A DNA stretch of 64,000 nt from JBGSMF01 sp041740315 (GTDB lineage Bacteria > Chloroflexota > Anaerolineae > Fen-1058). The position numbers and the translations under genes are program-made. Positions 58,294 to 64,000 of the stretch are shown one piece after another. The DNA lies in contig JBGSMF010000421.1 of assembly GCA_041740315.1 (NCBI GenBank), forward strand, positions 1-64,000, in the 5' to 3' direction. The notes below the pieces were generated by a model that was given only the letters and a program-made list of their open reading frames with translations, searched no databases and had not been told where the DNA came from. Within the stretch, counting starts at the first letter, position 1. Each line of letters opens with the position of its first letter.

Positions 58294-59268
58294 ATGCCTC
58301 AACCTCATTTATATGGTCATATCAAGGTTTTTGCAGGCTCTAGTTGCCGCGACCTGACCCATTGCGTCTGCGAACAACTCGGACTAGAGATTTCTCCCAG
58401 CGAAACCTTGATCTTTGACAACGAGAATATTTTTGTCCGGCTAGGCATTAGCGTGCGCGGACAAGACGTGTTCATCGTCCAAACAATGTCATCGCCAGTC
58501 AACCAAAACCTGATGGAGTTGTTGATCTTTATTGACGCCGTCAAGCGCGCCAGCGCCGGGCGCATTACGGTAGTGATACCTTATTTTGCCTATGCCCGCA
58601 GTGATAAAAAGGACCAGCCCCGCGTGCCCATCACGGCCCGCCTGATCGCCGATCTGATTGCCACCGCCGGCGCCGACCGCTGGATGACGATAGACCTGCA
58701 CGCCGGACAAATCCAGGGCTTTTTTGGCATTCCCGGCGACGAGCTGACGGCATTTCACATCCTCAGCGATTATCTGGCCCAAAAGCAGCTCCACGACACC
58801 GTGGTCATGGCCGTAGACCTTGGCTTTGCCAAAAAAGGTCGCAACTATGCCGCCCGCCTAGATTTGCCCATGGCCTTTATTGAAAAACGCCGCAATCCAG
58901 AAAACGCCAAGATTGACCTGATGACGGTGCTGGGTGACGTGCAAGACAAAAATGTGATCTTGGTGGATGATGAAGTGGATACCGGCCAATCGGTAGAACT
59001 GGCCGTGAATACCCTCAAAGAACATCGTGCCGCCAATATCTACCTGGCCTTTACCCACCCGGTCTTGTCTGGCAATGCCGCCGCTCGCTTGGGGCAATTG
59101 CCCATTCGAGAAATCATCACCACCGATACCATCCCCATCCTCCCCGGCAAAAAACAATACCTGCCCAACCTGACCGTTTTGTCGGTCGGCTCTTTCTTGG
59201 GCGAGGTCATTCAACGAGTGCACGAGGGAGTATCCGTCGGCGCAATGTTTGACAAGCAGCCCGAATAA
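58294..59268 (+). CDS. prs: Ribose-phosphate pyrophosphokinase
   Basis: PRPP synthetase makes 5-phosphoribosyl diphosphate from ribose 5-phosphate and ATP for nucleotides, His, Trp and NAD. The 324-residue protein has the FAGSSCRDL start, YFAYARSDKKDQPR, DLHAGQIQGFF and the PRPP loop VILVDDEVDTGQS. GACAGGAAG precedes ATG 58294. The next gene begins one base after its stop. Confidence 0.92.
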   Translation: MPQPHLYGHIKVFAGSSCRDLTHCVCEQLGLEISPSETLIFDNENIFVRLGISVRGQDVFIVQTMSSPVNQNLMELLIFIDAVKRASAGRITVVIPYFAYARSDKKDQPRVPITARLIADLIATAGADRWMTIDLHAGQIQGFFGIPGDELTAFHILSDYLAQKQLHDTVVMAVDLGFAKKGRNYAARLDLPMAFIEKRRNPENAKIDLMTVLGDVQDKNVILVDDEVDTGQSVELAVNTLKEHRAANIYLAFTHPVLSGNAAARLGQLPIREIITTDTIPILPGKKQYLPNLTVLSVGSFLGEVIQRVHEGVSVGAMFDKQPE

Positions 59269-59269
59269 A

Positions 59270-61177
59270 ATGCCAGTCATCTCTGCCGTCAATCTATCCA
59301 AATCTTTTGGCGCCCAAGACATCTTTGCCGGAATCACCTGCTCGCTGGCGCACGGGCAACGCGCGGCGTTGGTAGGCCCCAACGGCGGCGGCAAAACCAC
59401 TTTGCTGCGCGCCCTGGCCGGGCTGGAAGAACCCAGCAGCGGCCAGGTGCATCGCGCGCGCGGGTTGACCCTTGGCTACCTGCCGCAACGCGCCGATGAA
59501 GAACTGTCTGGCACACAGACTGTCTACCAAGAGTTGCTGAATGTGTTCACTCACCTGCAAGCCCAAGCCCAAGAGTTGCGCCAGCTCGAGCATATCATGG
59601 CCGACCCCGAACAATACGAGACTGTCATTGAACGCTATGGCAAGTTGGCAGAGCAATTTGAAAATGCCGGCGGTTATACTTTCGAGCTGCGCATTGCGCA
59701 GACCCTGTCTGCCCTGGGCTTTGACAAGCAAGATTTCGGACGCCCCGTTTACCAGCTATCGGGCGGGCAAAAAACCCGCCTCTTGCTGGCCCGGCTGATT
59801 TTACAAGAACCCGACGTGCTCTTGTTGGACGAGCCAACCAACCACCTGGATATAGAAGCAGTTGAATGGCTTGAAACAGCCCTGCGCGACTTTGGCGGCG
59901 CGCTGATCGCCGTGGCGCACGACCGCTATTTCTTGGATGCCGTGGCCCAAACCATTTGGGAGCTTGAGGGGGGCCGGCTAGAAAGCTACCCTGGCAACTA
60001 TACACAATATACCCAGTTGCGCACCGAACGCTATACCAGGCAACAAGCCGAATATGAACGCCAGCAGGAACATATTGCCAAAGAAGAATTTTTTATCAAG
60101 CGTTACATGGCCGGCCAAAAGACTCGCCAGGCGCAGGGACGGCTCAAACGCCTGGAACGCATGGAACGTATGGCGCGTCCGGTTGAATCGAAAACATTGC
60201 GCCTCAAACTACGCACCGACCTCCGCAGCGGCGACCTGGTGCTATGGGCGCGCGACCTGGTGGTGGGCTATCCCGGCGACGAGCCGCTGCTCGATTGCCC
60301 CTGGCTAGAATTGCGGCGCAAGCAGCGGGTGGCCTTTTGGGGGCCAAACGGCGCCGGCAAAACCACCTTTCTAAAAACCGCGCTGGGCCAGGTGCAGCCG
60401 TTGAGCGGAGAGATAGAGTTTGGCGCTTCGGTCCAGGTGGGCTATTTTGCCCAGGTCCACGAAGGCCTCAACCCCCAACACTCTATTCTCGACGCCATCC
60501 TGAATATAAAAAATATGCCCACCGAGCAAGCGCGCGGCATGTTGGGGCGCTACTTGTTCTCGGGCGACGATGTCTTCAAGCCAATTGGCGCTCTGTCGGG
60601 CGGTGAAAGCGCCCGTGTGGCCCTGTGTGTGCTCACGTTGCAAGGCGCTAATGTGTTGCTGCTAGACGAGCCTACCAATCACCTGGATATTTCATCTCAA
60701 GAAGTGCTGGAAGAGGTGCTGACAGACTTTAGCGGCACAATTCTAATGGTGAGCCACGACCGCTACATGGTAGACCGGCTGGCTACTCATATGTGGGTGA
60801 TTGAAGACAAACACGTACTAGTGTACCAAGGCGGCTATAGTCAATATGTGGCCCAACGCCAGGCCGCCAAGGAAGCCAGGAAACAAACCGAAAAGGCTCA
60901 AGAACCCCGCGCCAAACGGCAGCGCCCGCAGCTTTCAGAACAGGCCAAGCAGCAACGTCGCAATGCCCAACGGGCTGCCGAGCTGGAACAAACAATTACC
61001 CAAATGGAGGCCCGCCTGCAAGAGCTATCCACTCAACTGGAAATAGCCGGCACTTCTGGCGCGGTAGATAGCGTCCACCGCCTGGGAACCGATTATGCCC
61101 GCCTGGAAAGCGAACTGCACCAAACCATTGAAGAATGGGAGCAAATAGCCCAGAAAGCAGAAAAGCTAGCTCCATGA
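59270..61177 (+). CDS. ABC-F family ATPase (ribosome-associated type)
   Basis: The 635-residue protein has two ABC domains and no membrane segments. Domain 1 shows GPNGGGKTT, LSGGQKTRLLLA and LLLDEPTNHLDIE; domain 2 shows GPNGAGKTT, LSGGESARVALC and LLLDEPTNHLDIS. An ABC-F linker with a Lys/Arg-rich helix (YMAGQKTRQAQGRLKRLERM) lies between, and a charged coiled coil follows (about 530-635), as in Uup/EttA relatives. Such proteins act on stalled ribosomes; some give antibiotic resistance. ATG 59270 is used; the upstream extension lies inside prs. Confidence 0.92.
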   Translation: MPVISAVNLSKSFGAQDIFAGITCSLAHGQRAALVGPNGGGKTTLLRALAGLEEPSSGQVHRARGLTLGYLPQRADEELSGTQTVYQELLNVFTHLQAQAQELRQLEHIMADPEQYETVIERYGKLAEQFENAGGYTFELRIAQTLSALGFDKQDFGRPVYQLSGGQKTRLLLARLILQEPDVLLLDEPTNHLDIEAVEWLETALRDFGGALIAVAHDRYFLDAVAQTIWELEGGRLESYPGNYTQYTQLRTERYTRQQAEYERQQEHIAKEEFFIKRYMAGQKTRQAQGRLKRLERMERMARPVESKTLRLKLRTDLRSGDLVLWARDLVVGYPGDEPLLDCPWLELRRKQRVAFWGPNGAGKTTFLKTALGQVQPLSGEIEFGASVQVGYFAQVHEGLNPQHSILDAILNIKNMPTEQARGMLGRYLFSGDDVFKPIGALSGGESARVALCVLTLQGANVLLLDEPTNHLDISSQEVLEEVLTDFSGTILMVSHDRYMVDRLATHMWVIEDKHVLVYQGGYSQYVAQRQAAKEARKQTEKAQEPRAKRQRPQLSEQAKQQRRNAQRAAELEQTITQMEARLQELSTQLEIAGTSGAVDSVHRLGTDYARLESELHQTIEEWEQIAQKAEKLAP

Positions 61178-61233
61178 TAGGCAGGGAACTGGTTAAGGCC
61201 AAGCAGCGTCATTTTGCAATAGAACTATAGACC

Positions 61234-61313
61234 TTATTGGAAATAGCAGGACGGGCATCCCCATGCCCGTCCGCCAACGTATGGGGATACGTTGGCTGCG
61301 TTATTTCCTATAA
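61234..61313. repeat. 80-bp palindromic repeat, complete inverted copy
   Basis: Ends TTATTGGAAATA (61234-61245) and TATTTCCTATAA (61302-61313). The inner hairpins are GACGGGCAT-cccc-ATGCCCGTC and CCAACGTAT-gggg-ATACGTTGG, the reverse order of the copy at 55521-55600, and the length is the same. Confidence 0.8.
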
Positions 61314-61337
61314 ATATATTGTTCAAGGGAGCAAACC

Positions 61338-62051
61338 ATGACTAGTACTATGGCTATAACGATTGCAAAACTGATTCAGCGCAAGCAAGTCGCCACGTTG
61401 GCTTCTCTAATCCTCACTTCTGCCCTGTGCGCGGCAATAATTCTGGCCCGTTTTATCTACTCTGGCACGCAAACATATCGCTTCCTGGTCTGGAATTTGT
61501 TTTTGGCCTGGATTCCACTGGGATGCGCATGGGCGGCCCAAAGTTTTTACCAAAAAAAGACAACCATCTGTTACTTGCTGGTGCTAATCTGCGCCGTCAC
61601 GTGGTTAATTTTTTTCCCCAACTCGCTGTATGTGATGACCGATCTGCTGCATCTACAGCCCAGAGACAACATTCCACACTGGTTCGACCTGGTCATGATT
61701 TTATCTTTCGCCTGGGCCGGCTACCTGTTGGGAATAGTTTCGCTGCGCCTGATGCAAGCCATTGTAGCCAAATCACTGGGCAAGTGGGCAAGCTGGCTAT
61801 TTGTCATCGCCACATTGAGCCTGGGCAGCCTTGGCATCTACTTTGGAAGATATCTCCGCTGGAATAGTTGGGATCTGATTATGCAGCCTGCGCCGCTTTT
61901 GGCCAGCATTTGGGCCAGGCTAAGTCACCCCTTGGCGCATCCCCGGACGATTGTTTTTTCTCTGCTGTTTTCACTGTTTTTCATATCAACCTATTTCACT
62001 ATATCGGCCTTGGCTGCGCTGCAACAAGAACAAGGCAATCCAGAGGCCTAA
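61338..62051 (+). CDS. DUF1361 membrane protein
   Basis: The 237-residue protein has seven membrane segments and the DUF1361 signatures FLVWNLFLAWIPL, WLIFFPNSLYVMTDLLHL and HWFDLVMILSFAWAGYLLG. The function is unknown. GGGAGC precedes ATG 61338, and coaE starts directly after its stop. Confidence 0.88.
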   Translation: MTSTMAITIAKLIQRKQVATLASLILTSALCAAIILARFIYSGTQTYRFLVWNLFLAWIPLGCAWAAQSFYQKKTTICYLLVLICAVTWLIFFPNSLYVMTDLLHLQPRDNIPHWFDLVMILSFAWAGYLLGIVSLRLMQAIVAKSLGKWASWLFVIATLSLGSLGIYFGRYLRWNSWDLIMQPAPLLASIWARLSHPLAHPRTIVFSLLFSLFFISTYFTISALAALQQEQGNPEA

Positions 62052-62681
62052 ATGCCCATTTACTTGATTGGCCTAACCGGCAACATTGCCACCGGCAAAA
62101 GCGCTGTGGCCCGCATGCTGGCTGAGCTGGGAGCGCATGTCATTGACGCCGATGCGGAGGTTCACCGGCTGCAAAAACCCGGCACGCCTGTTTATGCCGC
62201 CATCGTGGCCCAGTTTGGGCCGGGCATTTTGCGGGCCGATGGCGAAATTGACCGCGCTCGCCTGGGCGCGCTCGTATTTTCAAACCCCGCCGCGTTGGCC
62301 CGGTTAGAGGCCATTGTCCACCCAGCCGTCAACCAAGAGATAGAATTTCAAATTTCAAATTTCAAATCTAAAATCTCAAATCTGAAATTTGAAATTTTGA
62401 ATCCTATTATCGTCATCGAAGCCATCAAACTCATTGAAACCAATCAGCACAAAACGTGCAACGCGCTATGGGTGGTAACTGCTCCTTACCAGATGCAGCT
62501 AGAACGCTTGATGCGCACCCGCAAGTTGAGCGAGGCCGAGGCGCGCACCCGCATCGAAGCCCAATCGCCGCAAGCAGACAAGATCGCGCTGGCCGATGTG
62601 GTGATTGACAACAGCGGCAGCCTGGAACAAACCCGCCGCCAGGTCAGCCAACATTTGAAGGCAATCTTGTCACAGCGATAG
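62052..62681 (+). CDS. coaE: Dephospho-CoA kinase with an in-frame repeat insertion
   Basis: CoaE phosphorylates dephospho-CoA, the last step of CoA synthesis. The 209-residue protein has the P-loop GLTGNIATGKS, IDADAEVH, FSNPAALARLEAIVHPAV, and VVTAPYQMQLERLMRTR. After HPAVNQEI comes EFQISNFKSKISNLKFEIL, encoded by the AAATTTCAAATCT-type repeat at 62342-62398, then the next strand IIVIEAIKLIE. The insertion sits in a surface region between a helix and strand and keeps the frame, so activity may be retained. Confidence 0.9.
   Translation: MPIYLIGLTGNIATGKSAVARMLAELGAHVIDADAEVHRLQKPGTPVYAAIVAQFGPGILRADGEIDRARLGALVFSNPAALARLEAIVHPAVNQEIEFQISNFKSKISNLKFEILNPIIVIEAIKLIETNQHKTCNALWVVTAPYQMQLERLMRTRKLSEAEARTRIEAQSPQADKIALADVVIDNSGSLEQTRRQVSQHLKAILSQR
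62342..62398. repeat. AAATTTCAAATCT-type repeat inside coaE
   Basis: About 57 bp of AT-rich, imperfectly tandem and self-complementary sequence (TTTCAAATTTCAAAT ... GAAATTTGAAATT) contrasts with the GC-rich gene around it. A related stretch at about 4618-4656 forms the N-terminus of flxA. Confidence 0.75.
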
Positions 62682-62888
62682 GCAGAGTCCGTCCACAAAT
62701 ATAATCCCTTGATTCGCTCAAATCAAGAGTTCCAGCTACTGCATGGCTCTTTTTCTGGCTGTTGCGATTCCGTATAGTACATTTGCCAACTGGCCGGGCA
62801 GATTGGGGCAGCGGCGATCTGTGACCTTTTTTTGGCCTTCACGACGACTATGCAGGTGTGAGCAAAAAATGATCATAAGGAGGTTAGC

Positions 62889-63929
62889 TTGAACACATCC
62901 AAATTCTTCCATTGTGCACTTGTTCTCATTCTAATATTTCCAGTCTTGGCGGCCGGCGGCTCCACACCGACGCAAGCCGCGCCTGGCCCAGTCTCAATCG
63001 CCCAGGCGACTTTGCCTCCAGGCAGTGGCCTTGACATGGGCGCTGCTTCCGCGTTAACCATCCGCTATGTGGCCCCCGGCGGCGCAGACGGCAGCAACAA
63101 CTGCGCCAACAGCGCCACTCCGTGCGCTACAGTGCAGCGCGCTGTAGATGCCAGCGACGAGGGTGACGAGATCCGGGTGGCGGCAGGCGTCTATACTGAC
63201 GTGAACATCCGCCCCCGCAATGATGTCACCACTACCGGCGTTGTGACGCAGGTAGTCTATATCAGCAAAACGGTGACAATCCGGGGAGGTTACACCGCGG
63301 CCTTTGCCGGCCCGCCTGACCCGGAGGTCAATCCAACCACGCTGGACGCGCAAGGGCAGGGGCGCGTGTTGTACATCATCGGCTGGGGCAAGTCGCCAAC
63401 CGTCGAAGGGCTGCGCTTGACTGACGGCTATCACCCCGTCAGTGGCGGGGGGATATATGTCTATGGGGCCGGCCCTACGATCAGCCACTGCCGAGTGTAC
63501 AGCAACACGGCCGTTTTTTCCAGTGGCGGCGGGATATACTTGAATAGGAGCATCGCTGCCCTGAGCCATAATGTCATCAGCCATAACAGCGCCCAACTAG
63601 GCGGTGGGATAATGCTGAGCCAGAGCAACGCTGCTGTGAGCAATAACGTCATCAGCCATAACAACGCCGGCGACAGCGGCGGTGGGCTGTACCTGACTAA
63701 CAGCAGCGGCGCTACGTTGAGCAAAAATACTATTGTCCACAACACCGCCCAGGAGGGCGGCGGGCTGTCCTTGATTTGGCATGATGGCGGGACGCTGGAC
63801 AGTAACATCATCGCCGATAACCAGGCTTCCAACGGCAGTGGGTTGTACAACTATTCTTCCGACGCATTGATACTGCACAATACTTTTGCCCGCAACACCG
63901 GCGGCCCTGGAATCTATGTGGACACTTGA
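62889..63929 (+). CDS. Secreted beta-helix surface protein, apparently interrupted
   Basis: From TTG 62889 (AAGGAGG six bases upstream) the protein has a signal peptide (ALVLILIFPVLAAGG), a DUF1565-like start (RYVAPGGADGSNNC...GDEIRVAAGVY) and right-handed beta-helix repeats with GGGIY, SHNVISHNSA and GGGLYLTNS. It is probably an extracellular or cell-surface adhesin or polysaccharide-active protein. A TGA at 63927-63929 ends the frame, but the same frame continues to the window edge with beta-helix-like residues (STVVLHNAILVGHAAAI), so this is a nonsense mutation, sequencing error or true end that cannot be decided here. The gap 62682-62888 holds no recognised feature. Confidence 0.75.
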   Translation: MNTSKFFHCALVLILIFPVLAAGGSTPTQAAPGPVSIAQATLPPGSGLDMGAASALTIRYVAPGGADGSNNCANSATPCATVQRAVDASDEGDEIRVAAGVYTDVNIRPRNDVTTTGVVTQVVYISKTVTIRGGYTAAFAGPPDPEVNPTTLDAQGQGRVLYIIGWGKSPTVEGLRLTDGYHPVSGGGIYVYGAGPTISHCRVYSNTAVFSSGGGIYLNRSIAALSHNVISHNSAQLGGGIMLSQSNAAVSNNVISHNNAGDSGGGLYLTNSSGATLSKNTIVHNTAQEGGGLSLIWHDGGTLDSNIIADNQASNGSGLYNYSSDALILHNTFARNTGGPGIYVDT

Positions 63930-64000
63930 CCGATGAGACCCCATGGCAGCACCGTGGTGCTGCATAACGCAATTCTGGTGGGACATGCGGCGGCCATCTA

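Noticed and set aside
63927..63929. In-frame TGA in the beta-helix protein as a second selenocysteine codon
   Set aside because: The family has no conserved cysteine at this place and no clear SECIS-like hairpin was seen right after the TGA, unlike in mvhD.

Overview
The window looks like a chromosome segment of a filamentous-type Chloroflexota bacterium, probably Anaerolineae or a close relative. This is inferred from gene content, not from a marker gene: a flavin-oxidoreductase/heterodisulfide-reductase operon with a selenoprotein subunit, CotH/VTC/DUF4956 surface-protein genes, large GT-C type membrane proteins, a lipoprotein with a Thr-Pro tract, and many GC-rich palindromic repeats. No rRNA, tRNA or CRISPR array was recognised.

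Layout. 0.1-2.6 kb: response regulator, soluble histidine kinase and a class D beta-lactamase-like lipoprotein. 2.7-9.6 kb: a seven-gene operon flxC-flxB-flxA-hdrC-hdrB-hdrA-mvhD, read as an NADH-linked electron-bifurcating complex; mvhD has an in-frame UGA with a hairpin downstream and is called a selenoprotein. 9.7-12.7 kb: fdhD and a glycosyltransferase-like membrane protein. 12.8-20.6 kb (minus): a CotH-CotH-DUF4956-CotH-VTC cluster containing a recent tandem duplication. 20.8-23.8 kb: phosphatase, unknown protein, glycosyltransferase and membrane protein. 24.2-27.8 kb: a translationally coupled operon sua5, lgt-like, nitrilase, nadE. 28.0-30.8 kb: a NACHT NTPase with a formylglycine-generating-enzyme-like C-terminus. 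30.9-36.8 kb: a complete peptide/nickel-type ABC transporter.

About 37.12-53.92 kb is an integrated element of some 16.8 kb whose ends can be placed to within a few bases, because it splits a sugar-phosphate isomerase-like gene; joining 37086-37124 to 53916-54686 restores a 269-residue frame. It carries a large serine recombinase, an FtsK/TraB-like translocase beside a DUF2637 (SpdB-like) protein and two more membrane proteins, a DnaB/RepA-like helicase next to an AT-rich inverted repeat, a tyrosine recombinase, several small DNA-binding proteins, a ParB-like (DdrB) protein and a methyltransferase-nuclease fusion. No relaxase or type IV secretion genes were seen, so the closest analogy is the double-stranded-DNA transfer plasmids and AICEs of actinomycetes. 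The attachment site lies inside the recombinase coding sequence: in the circle the enzyme would read on for 32 further codons, a stop and a terminator that now lie at the opposite end of the element.

53.9-64.0 kb is housekeeping chromosome: B12-binding mutase subunit and MeaB, carbonic anhydrase, PRPP synthetase, ABC-F ATPase, DUF1361 protein, dephospho-CoA kinase and the start of a beta-helix surface protein. Palindromic repeats of several families lie between genes and, in at least three cases, inside reading frames.
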